In this document: piece after piece, positions 1 to 5,299 of the stretch
How the letters are laid out: every line of letters starts with the position of its first letter
How positions within the stretch are numbered: position 1 is the first letter of the stretch
DNA from: Dehalococcoidales bacterium
GTDB lineage: Bacteria > Chloroflexota > Dehalococcoidia > Dehalococcoidales > UBA5627
Direction: 5' to 3'
Length of the DNA: 7,736 nt
Assembly (NCBI GenBank): GCA_012719115.1
Contig: JAAYAZ010000174.1
Coordinates: forward strand, 1-7,736
Position numbers and translations under genes: made by a program
Notes under the pieces: model-generated
Told to the model about the DNA's origin: nothing
Databases searched by the model: none
Seen by the model: the letters and a program-made list of their open reading frames with translations, nothing else

Positions 1-141
1 CCTTTTCGAAATAGTGAGTTTATCAGCAGGTTTTATCTGCAAGCCTGTATAAGTGATAAAAGGAATATCTGCTTATATACTTTTTAAGCGTGGTCATATA
101 TATTTGCGATCGAAACAGCGTGGTAATAAGTCCTTGATAAA
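1..141. other. Non-coding left edge with a possible hairpin
   Basis: I see no supported gene here. A 7-bp stem can form between 19-25 (TTTATCA) and 54-60 (TGATAAA). Inside it a CAGG (27-30) can pair with CCTG (44-47), leaving an asymmetric internal loop. Alternatively CCTTTT at 1-6 can pair with AAAAGG at 58-63. This could be the 3' end of a transcript from outside the window, but no U-tract follows the stem and I recognise no known RNA. A frame open from the window edge to a stop at 85-87 (28 codons) could be the tail of an upstream gene, but it shows no familiar motif. Confidence 0.3.
87..124. repeat. 8-bp direct repeat pair, 30-bp period
   Basis: AGCGTGGT occurs at 87-94 and again at 117-124, start to start 30 bp, which is close to three helical turns. 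The pair lies 27-64 bp upstream of the -35 box at 151-156, where an activator could bind. The copies are exact, but two 8-mers can recur by chance, so a regulatory role is only inferred. Confidence 0.3.
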
Positions 142-163
142 CTAATACTATTGACAGTATCAG
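142..163. promoter_or_regulatory. Operator-like inverted repeat over the -35 box
   Basis: The arms at 142-149 (CTAATACT) and 156-163 (AGTATCAG) are inverted copies with one mismatch (A144 against C161), separated by 6 nt. The centre of the dyad covers the TTGACA box at 151-156, so a bound repressor dimer would block RNA polymerase. That function is inferred from position only. Confidence 0.35.
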
Positions 164-179
164 TGTAATTGAGTTGTAT
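151..179 (+). promoter_or_regulatory. Sigma70-like promoter of the 22-residue peptide gene
   Basis: A perfect -35 box TTGACA (151-156) is followed after 17 nt by TTGTAT (174-179), a weak -10 that keeps the conserved last A and T. Transcription would start near 186, giving a leader of about 44 nt before the ATG at 230. A consensus -35 with a poor -10 is common in regulated promoters. Confidence 0.45.
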
Positions 180-216
180 GCTTAAAAATGTGCCGTAAAA
201 CCGCCATCATCTCGGC

Positions 217-223
217 AGGAGGT
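217..223 (+). promoter_or_regulatory. Perfect Shine-Dalgarno for the 22-residue peptide
   Basis: AGGAGGT at 217-223 matches the anti-Shine-Dalgarno fully and lies 6 nt before the ATG at 230. It is the main argument that this very short frame is translated. Confidence 0.75.
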
Positions 224-229
224 TAACTA

Positions 230-298
230 ATGGGAAGTAAAGGAAGAAAGAACGTAAAGAAACCCAAGAAAGCGGAAGAAAAGAAACAGAATCCGTAA
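230..298 (+). CDS. Lysine-rich 22-residue peptide of unknown function
   Basis: This short frame encodes 22 residues, MGSKGRKNVKKPKK then AEEKKQNP, ending in TAA at 296-298. It holds eight Lys and one Arg against two Glu, so it is strongly basic. It has no hydrophobic stretch and no Cys, so it is neither a signal peptide nor a membrane peptide. Translation is supported by a perfect AGGAGGT 6 nt upstream and a promoter at 151-179. The K/R-rich composition suggests binding to nucleic acid or the ribosome, but that is inference; I do not recognise the family. It stands alone: the next plus-strand gene starts 358 nt later behind its own promoter. A chance frame is possible, but full SD, good spacing and a promoter together make a real gene more likely. 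Confidence 0.65.
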   Translation: MGSKGRKNVKKPKKAEEKKQNP

Positions 299-574
299 GC
301 CTTTCCCTCTGATTCTTTAAGGAATCAAATCTATTAACGAGCCTGCATATCGCTGGGAGTAGCTTGTTTTGTCAACATGTATCCTTAACTTCTATCCCCT
401 ATTTACTTTACAATCTGCTCCTCATTTAGGTAATCGTACTTTTGTGATAAAAAGCAATCTGAACTGTTAATCCAGCTGTGCAATTCATATAACTCTTATT
501 TGGTGATGTTCAATAGAGGACAAAGGGCAAGCTATTTTATCATATGGAATTAGGCAATACAGCAGAAATAAGTC
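299..574. other. Gene-free interval, no clear function
   Basis: I see no gene on either strand with start signals. Two weak inverted repeats follow the peptide gene: GATTC (311-315) with GAATC (322-326), and AACGAGC (336-342) with GCTTGTT (362-368), the latter a 7-bp stem with one G-U pair and a 19-nt loop, running into TTTTGTC. The second could end the peptide transcript, but the large loop and interrupted T-tract make it a poor terminator. The rest is AT-rich and featureless to me. Confidence 0.4.
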
Positions 575-613
575 TTTAAAAACTTTGACACAGGTATTAT
601 AATACATTAAACT
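575..613 (+). promoter_or_regulatory. Two overlapping promoters before the triple-repeat gene
   Basis: Two sigma70-like pairs, both with 17-nt spacers, interleave here. The first is TTTAAA (575-580) with a perfect TATAAT (598-603). The second is a perfect TTGACA (585-590) with TAAACT (608-613). Starts would fall near 610 and 620, giving leaders of about 37-47 nt. The first -10 sits inside the perfect 12-bp palindrome GTATTATAATAC (594-605), so the minus strand also reads TATAAT (601 to 596), with TTGACG at 622-617 as a possible -35 but only a 15-nt spacer. Confidence 0.6.
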
Positions 614-656
614 CAACGTCAAAAATATATTACTTACAAGGGGGCGGAAAGCATAA

Positions 657-1595
657 ATGGATAAAAAAGCAAAAGATGAAAGCAAAGAAACCGTTAAGAA
701 ACCTGAGCAGGATGTCCCCGAAGAGAATAAAATAGCTATTCTGGGGCATAATATTTTTAAAGAAGATGATAAAAGCGGGGGCAGCAATATTGTTGTTGAA
801 CTGAATATTAAAAATGTAATAGATAAGACAGTGGGAAGTGTTGTCTTCGAGGCGGAGTTTTCCGATAGGGACGGCAATGTTGTTGATGTTGTGGAACAAA
901 AGTCATCATCTATAGGCTCAAATGGTGAGCGTACCGTGCGCTTGGTTCATAAAGAAGATGTAAATAAACCGGTTGTAAACTATAGTGTCAAGGTAAGAGA
1001 TATTGTAATGGTGCCCGACCCTGTTGCCACCGGGAATGATATGGTTTTAATGACAAAGCATAATCTTAAATACATGGATAATGCTATGTTAGAAGGCGTA
1101 GAATGCGGTATAAAAAATATTTCGGAAAAGATAATTGCTACGCTGATAATAGAATGCACGTTCTTTAACAGTGAAGGCAATGTTTTAGGTACTACACAAC
1201 ATAAGGAGACAGATTTATTACCGGGCAAAAGCCGGGGTGTTATGGTTCAACCGCCGTTAACAGTACCGGGTTTCATGATACAAAGTTATAATATCAGAGT
1301 TTTGCGTGTTATAACGGCAGATATAGAGAAAGTGCAGGTCATAAAAAGTGAAATGAAAACAGTCGGTGGTGAAAAAGAGGTAACTTTGACCTGTAAAAAT
1401 ATCAGTACGGAAAAGGCCGATGTGGCTGTAATTATTAATTTTGTCAACGATAACGGGGAGACGGTCGGAACCAAAGTTATTCCTGTAAAAGATATGGAAG
1501 CCAATACTACCCGTCAGTTTAAATTAACCTTTAAACCTCTTAGCGGTGACAGCGTAAAAAAACATGAGATTACAATCGGCGACCTGGTAGAGTAA
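657..1595 (+). CDS. Cytoplasmic protein with three tandem beta-sandwich-like repeats
   Basis: I cannot assign a function to this 312-residue protein. After a charged, Lys/Glu-rich tail (about 1-25) it holds three related units, roughly residues 26-118, 129-219 and 226-312. Each has a hydrophobic strand ending in K-N (52-53, 153-154, 247-248), then a beta hairpin turn DGNV (72-75), EGNV (173-176) or NGETV (266-270), and ends in an alternating strand (YSVKVRDIV 109-117, YNIRVLRV 211-218, HEITIGDLV 303-311). The K-N to turn distance is 20, 20 and 19 residues, so the units look homologous. The pattern recalls Ig-like FxLYD-type domains, which are usually extracytoplasmic, yet there is no signal peptide or membrane segment. 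The start is firm: an in-frame TAA (654-656) directly precedes the ATG, and a G-rich RBS (AGGGGG, 640-645) lies upstream. It is a single-gene unit with its own promoter and terminator. Confidence 0.85.
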   Translation: MDKKAKDESKETVKKPEQDVPEENKIAILGHNIFKEDDKSGGSNIVVELNIKNVIDKTVGSVVFEAEFSDRDGNVVDVVEQKSSSIGSNGERTVRLVHKEDVNKPVVNYSVKVRDIVMVPDPVATGNDMVLMTKHNLKYMDNAMLEGVECGIKNISEKIIATLIIECTFFNSEGNVLGTTQHKETDLLPGKSRGVMVQPPLTVPGFMIQSYNIRVLRVITADIEKVQVIKSEMKTVGGEKEVTLTCKNISTEKADVAVIINFVNDNGETVGTKVIPVKDMEANTTRQFKLTFKPLSGDSVKKHEITIGDLVE

Positions 1596-1639
1596 AGCGC
1601 CTAGTATATTTAACTGAGGCTTAATATTTTGAGAGTTAT

Positions 1640-1678
1640 ATCCCAGAACAGTGTAATGACGCTTTTCTGGGATTTTTT
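1640..1678 (+). terminator. Strong intrinsic terminator
   Basis: ATCCCAGAA (1640-1648) pairs with TTCTGGGAT (1665-1673). After a C-T mismatch the stem continues for 5 bp (1650-1654 with 1659-1663, one G-U) and closes on an AATG tetraloop. Six T follow at 1673-1678. It lies 45 nt after the stop of the triple-repeat gene. The minus side has no T-tract, so it probably acts on plus-strand transcripts only. Confidence 0.88.
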
Positions 1679-1679
1679 A

Positions 1680-1701
1680 TTAAGAGATGTACCTCTCTTA
1701 A
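1680..1701. other. Short hairpin just after the rimO stop
   Basis: TTAAGAGA (1680-1687) and TCTCTTAA (1694-1701) are perfect inverted repeats around a 6-nt loop. The element begins 1 nt past the end of rimO. On the minus strand the next bases are A-rich, not T-rich, so it is not a normal intrinsic terminator. It may protect the 3' end of the rimO mRNA. Confidence 0.4.
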
Positions 1702-1702
1702 A

Positions 1703-3040
1703 CTAAACATTAACTGTCCCTGAGAGGTCGTATTCCATAGCATTGTCTATATGGACCGAAACCATCTCACCGATTGCCAATTTCCCCTTAACAAAAACAA
1801 AACCGTCAATTTTTGGAGCGTCGCGGTAGCTTCGCCCGATGGAAATATCCTTTCCGGTGCCTTCAATTAAAACATCCAGATTTCGCCCGATAAGTGACTG
1901 ATTGCATTCAAGGGAAATCTGCTGCTGTTTCTCCATTAATCTGTTAAAACGTTCTTCCTTTACCTCTTCAGGAATCGGGTCTCCCAATTTTTCGGCGGGA
2001 GTTCCTGCTTCAAACGAATATTTGAATGCGCCTAATTTGTCAAAACGTACCTCATCTATAAAATCGAGCAGTGTTTGGAACTGCGCTTCGGTTTCCCCCG
2101 GGTAGCCCACAATGAAAGTGGTACGCAATGCCAGTGCCGGTATCGCCTTGCGCATTTTTTCGAGTGTTTTATAAACCCATTCAATATTAGCAGGCCGATG
2201 CATACTCTTAAGCACTGCAGGATGAGCGTGCTGAAGAGGCAGGTCCAGATAGGGTACAATTTGTTTATTGTTTGCCATCAGTTCAATCAATTCATCGGTA
2301 ACATAACCGGGGTAGGCATAAAGGAGTCGTATCCAGTTTACATCGGGAACATTATTCGACATTTGTCTTAGCAAATCAGCCAACCCGTTTTTCATACCAA
2401 GGTCATAGCCGTAATCGGTGGTATTTTGGGCGATAAGTATGATTTCACGAATACCTTCATCCTGCAAAAGGCGCGCTTCAGCTAAAATCTTTTCAGGCGG
2501 GCGGCTGATTAACGTTCCTTTAATCTTGGGGATAGCGCAATAAGAACAGGAACAGCGGCAGCCGTCGGAAATCTTTATAAAAGCGCTGGCACCCTGAATG
2601 GAAACACGAACAGTATCACCCTCATCGGTGCCTACAGTTGTTGCGGATTCCGGTAAATGGCAGTATGGTCTAATCCGGTTATCTTCTGATATTTTATTTA
2701 CAACTTCTAAAATATCCATCCAGCGGCGTGTGCCGATTATGCCGTCTATATTCGGAACTCGGTCTGCCACCTTTGCGCCGTAGCGCTGTGTCAAACAACC
2801 GGCGGCAACAAGAATTTGTCCCTTCTTTTTTCCGGCAGCCAGCTTTTCCAAAGCCTCATAGGATTCCTCTTTAGCAGAGTCGATAAAACCGCAGGTATTT
2901 ACGATTATTATTGCCGCTTTTTTAGGCTCGGCAACAGGCTCGTATCCCGAATCAATTAAAAGTTGTGAAATTGAATCTGCATCGACGGCATTTTTATCAC
3001 AACCAAGTGAAACCATATGAAAAGTCGCATTTTTTGTCAT
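1703..3040 (-). CDS. rimO: Ribosomal protein S12 methylthiotransferase RimO
   Basis: RimO is a radical-SAM enzyme that adds a methylthio group to a conserved aspartate of ribosomal protein S12. At 445 residues it is full length (E. coli about 441). The N-terminal domain has the three Cys of the auxiliary [4Fe-4S] cluster: C14 in SLGCDKN, C50 in NTCGFIDSAKEES and C82 in AAGCLTQRYG. The radical-SAM CX3CX2C motif is C161, C165 and C168 in DGCRCSCSYCAIP, with an extra Cys at 163. Downstream family motifs include LDLPLQHAHP (266-274) and FIVGYPGET (309-317). The C-terminal TRAM domain holds GRSYRDAPKIDG (402-413), which separates RimO from MiaB. The ATG gives the usual short lead-in before VSLGC. 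No Shine-Dalgarno precedes it, and the promoter implies a leaderless mRNA. It is transcribed alone, convergent with the triple-repeat gene and divergent from the zinc-ribbon gene. Confidence 0.97.
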   Translation of the reverse strand: MTKNATFHMVSLGCDKNAVDADSISQLLIDSGYEPVAEPKKAAIIIVNTCGFIDSAKEESYEALEKLAAGKKKGQILVAAGCLTQRYGAKVADRVPNIDGIIGTRRWMDILEVVNKISEDNRIRPYCHLPESATTVGTDEGDTVRVSIQGASAFIKISDGCRCSCSYCAIPKIKGTLISRPPEKILAEARLLQDEGIREIILIAQNTTDYGYDLGMKNGLADLLRQMSNNVPDVNWIRLLYAYPGYVTDELIELMANNKQIVPYLDLPLQHAHPAVLKSMHRPANIEWVYKTLEKMRKAIPALALRTTFIVGYPGETEAQFQTLLDFIDEVRFDKLGAFKYSFEAGTPAEKLGDPIPEEVKEERFNRLMEKQQQISLECNQSLIGRNLDVLIEGTGKDISIGRSYRDAPKIDGFVFVKGKLAIGEMVSVHIDNAMEYDLSGTVNV

Positions 3041-3046
3041 GCTACC

Positions 3047-3075
3047 ATTATAAGGGAATATTTATACTAAGTGAA
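3047..3075 (-). promoter_or_regulatory. rimO promoter, predicted leaderless start
   Basis: On the minus strand a perfect TATAAT lies at 3052-3047, with TTCACT (3075-3070, four of six matches) 17 nt upstream. The expected start, 7 nt past the -10 box, is 3040, which is the A of the rimO ATG. The bases between -10 and ATG (GGTAGC) contain no Shine-Dalgarno. Confidence 0.6.
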
Positions 3076-3106
3076 TTTTCTCTTATAATCGTGTTTAAGA
3101 ACATAC

Positions 3107-3135
3107 TTGGCAAAATCCTTGGCATAGAGTAAAAT
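3107..3135 (+). promoter_or_regulatory. Promoter of the zinc-ribbon gene
   Basis: TTGGCA (3107-3112) and TAAAAT (3130-3135) each match five of six consensus bases with a 17-nt spacer. Transcription would start near 3142, giving a leader of about 55 nt. CTTGGCA is repeated at 3106-3112 and 3118-3124, so the second copy lies in the spacer. A weaker alternative is TTTATA (3061-3066) with TATAAT (3084-3089). Confidence 0.55.
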
Positions 3136-3196
3136 ATCATCTTGTAAAAAATGTCGTAAGGCATGATAAGAAAATATTTGCAGGAGCAATAAATAT

Positions 3197-3379
3197 ATGC
3201 GTAAGAACAAAGCAAAATACTGCCCCAAGTGCGGCAGTAAGAGTCTGTATCTGGAAAACGATGAGGGAATTATTTCGGAGCATTGTTTTTTGTGCGGGTA
3301 TGAAGTTTTGTCTCAAGAAATGCACCCATCGATCGAGATGGAAAAACTTGCCGAGCTTGTTGAACAGACCGTAAACTAA
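3197..3379 (+). CDS. Small zinc-ribbon protein of unknown role
   Basis: This 60-residue protein carries a classic zinc ribbon: CPKCGS (C9, C12) and CFLCGY (C30, C33) with 17 residues between the two knuckles, enough for the beta hairpin. The lead-in MRKNKAKY is basic. The C-terminal part (about 43-60) is Glu-rich and probably helical, and may contact a partner. Zinc ribbons of this size bind nucleic acid or RNA polymerase or are stand-alone scaffolds; nothing here decides which. AGGAG (3182-3186) lies 10 nt before the ATG. It has its own promoter, facing away from rimO, and no second gene follows on the same strand before the convergent amidohydrolase. The fold call is firm; function is open. 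Confidence 0.85.
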   Translation: MRKNKAKYCPKCGSKSLYLENDEGIISEHCFLCGYEVLSQEMHPSIEMEKLAELVEQTVN

Positions 3380-3534
3380 ATATTAAGTTATAGCAATAGA
3401 TATCGAAATTTAATATAATGCTGCAAAAGAGTTGCGGGATACGAAATAGCGTAGTCTCCCATTGTAGGATGGTACAGCTTTTTAGTACCGTGAGCAGATT
3501 CAGGCGTGTTTAACTGTACTATAATTGCGTATAG
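3380..3534. other. Convergent intergenic region with hairpin potential
   Basis: This 155-nt gap separates the ends of the zinc-ribbon and amidohydrolase genes. On the plus strand GGGATACG (3436-3443) can pair with CGTA (3450-3453) and TCCC (3457-3460), forming 8 bp with a 3-nt bulge and a 6-nt loop. GGTAC (3471-3475) and GTACC (3485-3489) form another stem. GTACAG (3472-3477) can instead pair with CTGTAC (3514-3519), which competes with it. None is followed by a clean T-tract. TATAAT hexamers at 3414-3419 and 3520-3525 lack good -35 partners. No obvious intrinsic terminator serves either gene. Confidence 0.35.
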
Positions 3535-4374
3535 CTATTTACGTTTATCTGTGATTTCGTCGTAGAATTCCGGCCTTCTATCTGCGAAAAAGTTTATTTC
3601 AAATTCACGTGCTTTGAAAGTGATATGTTTCTGCCGTGCTTCTTTAAGGCTGATGTTAGCGTATACTATTTGCTCACTATCATCAGTCGTGCCGGCAATG
3701 ATTTCTCCGCTTGTATCTACAATTCTGCTTAAACCGATGAATTTTACATCTCGCTCAATACCGGTGCGGTTTGCGGCTACAAAATTAACTTTGTTTTCAT
3801 AAGCCCGGCATAAGACTACATGTTCGGCTATTTTTTGCCTTCCCGCAGGCCAGTTTGTGGGCAGTGCCAGGATATCTGCTCCGAGTAGCGCCATAACCCT
3901 TGCGCATTCCGGGAAATTGCAGTCGTAACAGATGTGAATGCCGATATTGCCGATTGGAGTGTTATATACCTTAAACTCTTTGTCTCCCTTGTCGATAAAT
4001 CTGTCGATTCCCAAAAAGGGCAGATGAATCTTGCGGTACTTTCCGATAAGCCCGTCGGGACCGATTAATGCGGCTGTATTAAAATGCTTATTCCCCTCTT
4101 TTTCCAAGAGGCCGAAAATTATGTACACATTCAGTTGCTTGGCATATTTTGTTATTTCATCAGTAGAAGGTCCGGGTACAGTTTCCATATAAGGCAGAGC
4201 TTCATCAAGGGAGGTAAATAAATATCCGGAAAGGGAGCACTCTGGGAAAACGATAAGTTGTGCGCCTCGTTCTGAGGCGGTTATAATTTTAGATATGATG
4301 TTATCGAGATTATATTTGTTTTGCATTAACTTCGGTTCCATCTGAACGGCAGCAATTTTTACTGTGTCAATCAC
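3535..4374 (-). CDS. Carbon-nitrogen hydrolase (nitrilase superfamily amidase)
   Basis: This is a cytosolic nitrilase-superfamily enzyme that hydrolyses a non-peptide C-N bond, most likely an amide or N-carbamoyl group; the substrate cannot be read from sequence. The 279 residues are the normal length for a single domain. The catalytic triad is visible: E45 in VFPECSLSGY, K115 in YRKIHLPF and C149 in ICYDCNFPE. Two further Cys (152, 157) follow the nucleophile. Later family features are GADILALPTNWP (165-176) and the ENKVNFVAANRTG segment (193-205). The start is GTG, fixed by a perfect Shine-Dalgarno 6 nt upstream. An ATG at 4376-4374 overlaps it but is followed at once by TGA. It has its own promoter and is divergent from the metallo-hydrolase gene. 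Omega-amidase or carbamoylase roles are possible. Confidence 0.92.
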   Translation of the reverse strand: MIDTVKIAAVQMEPKLMQNKYNLDNIISKIITASERGAQLIVFPECSLSGYLFTSLDEALPYMETVPGPSTDEITKYAKQLNVYIIFGLLEKEGNKHFNTAALIGPDGLIGKYRKIHLPFLGIDRFIDKGDKEFKVYNTPIGNIGIHICYDCNFPECARVMALLGADILALPTNWPAGRQKIAEHVVLCRAYENKVNFVAANRTGIERDVKFIGLSRIVDTSGEIIAGTTDDSEQIVYANISLKEARQKHITFKAREFEINFFADRRPEFYDEITDKRK

Positions 4375-4380
4375 ATTATT

Positions 4381-4387
4381 ACCTCCT
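4381..4387 (-). promoter_or_regulatory. Shine-Dalgarno that selects a GTG start
   Basis: The minus strand reads AGGAGGT at 4387-4381. The bases AATAAT separate it from the GTG at 4374. The first ATG in reach (4376) is out of frame and stops immediately, so the strong site supports GTG as the amidohydrolase start. Confidence 0.8.
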
Positions 4388-4397
4388 GTACAAAATG

Positions 4398-4426
4398 ATT
4401 ATAACCGCCGTTTTAGATAATGGCAA
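4398..4426 (-). promoter_or_regulatory. Strong promoter of the amidohydrolase gene
   Basis: On the minus strand TTGCCA (4426-4421, five of six) is followed after 17 nt by a perfect TATAAT (4403-4398). The start would be near 4391, with a leader of about 17 nt that includes the Shine-Dalgarno. Confidence 0.7.
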
Positions 4427-4483
4427 AGGTTAACAGAAAATCTATGACTAGCTGATAATAAGTAAGGCGTTATCTTAATAAAG

Positions 4484-4489
4484 TATAAT
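4484..4489 (+). promoter_or_regulatory. -10 box of the metallo-hydrolase gene
   Basis: A perfect TATAAT lies 26 nt before the ATG at 4516, giving a leader of about 20 nt that contains AAGGA (4499-4503) as the ribosome binding site. I find no convincing -35 hexamer at 16-18 nt. GATAA (4454-4458) and TTATC (4470-4474) form a small inverted repeat where it should be, so this promoter may need an activator or be weak. Confidence 0.4.
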
Positions 4490-4515
4490 AGTATAGATAA
4501 GGATAAGTTTTTACA

Positions 4516-5220
4516 ATGAATAAAATCACTTCTCATATCTATATGACGAATGGTTTGCGGGGTACGGGCATACTCAGCACAAATGTTTATTATATAACCG
4601 ATACTAAGTTGACAATCATCGATACCGGTTATAAAGGAAAATTATCGCAAATAAGCCGTGACATAAAAAAACTCGGCTACTCGCTTTCAGATGTGGAAAA
4701 TATAGTCCTGACGCATTATCATATCGACCACACAGGCAACCTGTTAAAATTAAAGCAGATAACAGGGGCTAATATAATTGCCCATATAGATGACGTCCCG
4801 TACATAGAAGGCAGATTGCCCCATCCCTGTCCAAAAGCATTGAAGCATCTCAAGTTTATGGAACGCTTCTGGAATCCCGACCCGGTAGATGTGGATGTTA
4901 AAGTTAAAGACGGTGATATATTGCCTATTCTGGGGGGAATAAAAATAATACATACTCCGGGGCATACTTTGGGCAGTATTTCTCTTCATATACAGCAGGA
5001 AGATGCTCTGATAATCGGTGATTTGCTGGCAAACACATTTAAGCTAAGCCTGCCATCCCGAGAATTTACCGTTGATATTAAAGAGGAAATACAATCGATA
5101 AATAAAATAGCAGATATGAAATTTAATATAGTCTGTTTTGGACACGGGTTACCTTTGATGAAGAACGCAAATGATGGGGTAAAGCAATTTTCTGTCAAGC
5201 TAAAGAAATACCATTCTTAA
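4516..5220 (+). CDS. Metallo-beta-lactamase-fold hydrolase
   Basis: This is a single-domain MBL-fold metallo-hydrolase of 234 residues, near the size of glyoxalase II-type enzymes, with no signal peptide. The metal ligands are in canonical order: THYHIDHTG gives H67, H69, D71 and H72; HTPGHT gives H150; IGDLL gives the bridging D169; FGHG gives H210. Two metal ions, usually zinc, are expected. The early segment YYITDTKLTIIDTGYKG (25-41) is the usual first beta sheet with the DTG turn. Substrate could be a thioester, lactone, phosphoester or other ester; nothing narrows it. It is not a beta-lactamase on this evidence. A promoter signal precedes the downstream alpha/beta hydrolase, so the two may be independent, though read-through over the 79-nt gap is possible. 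Confidence 0.93.
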   Translation: MNKITSHIYMTNGLRGTGILSTNVYYITDTKLTIIDTGYKGKLSQISRDIKKLGYSLSDVENIVLTHYHIDHTGNLLKLKQITGANIIAHIDDVPYIEGRLPHPCPKALKHLKFMERFWNPDPVDVDVKVKDGDILPILGGIKIIHTPGHTLGSISLHIQQEDALIIGDLLANTFKLSLPSREFTVDIKEEIQSINKIADMKFNIVCFGHGLPLMKNANDGVKQFSVKLKKYHS

Positions 5221-5242
5221 ATTGATTATCAGATAGTAATCC

Positions 5243-5271
5243 TTGAACAATTGATTTTTATATAAGATAAT
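5243..5271 (+). promoter_or_regulatory. Promoter of the alpha/beta hydrolase gene
   Basis: TTGAAC (5243-5248) and GATAAT (5266-5271, five of six) have a 17-nt spacer. The start would be near 5278 and the leader about 22 nt. The leader has no good Shine-Dalgarno, only a CGAG at 5289-5292. Confidence 0.5.
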
Positions 5272-5299
5272 TTACATACAAAAACAATCGAGTATTAAT

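Noticed and set aside
1..87. Frame open from the left edge to a stop at 85-87
   Set aside because: 28 codons with no motif and unremarkable composition; cannot be told from chance, so not called as a partial gene.
336..370. Hairpin AACGAGC/GCTTGTT as terminator of the peptide gene
   Set aside because: The 19-nt loop, a G-U pair and an interrupted T-tract overlapping the stem make it too weak to call.
485..877. 130-residue open frame on the minus strand over the start of the triple-repeat gene
   Set aside because: Its start has no Shine-Dalgarno, the composition is low-complexity Leu/Ser/Phe, and about half lies antisense to a well-supported gene.
2075..2371. 98-residue plus-strand frame inside rimO
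   Set aside because: It is wholly antisense to rimO, whose motifs are intact, and shows no domain or start signal.
3469..3513. 14-codon frame starting ATGGTACAG in the convergent gap
   Set aside because: No Shine-Dalgarno and no composition bias; likely chance.
4516..5220. Reading the MBL-fold protein as a beta-lactamase or antibiotic resistance enzyme
   Set aside because: No signal peptide and a glyoxalase II-like layout; the metal motif is shared by the whole superfamily.
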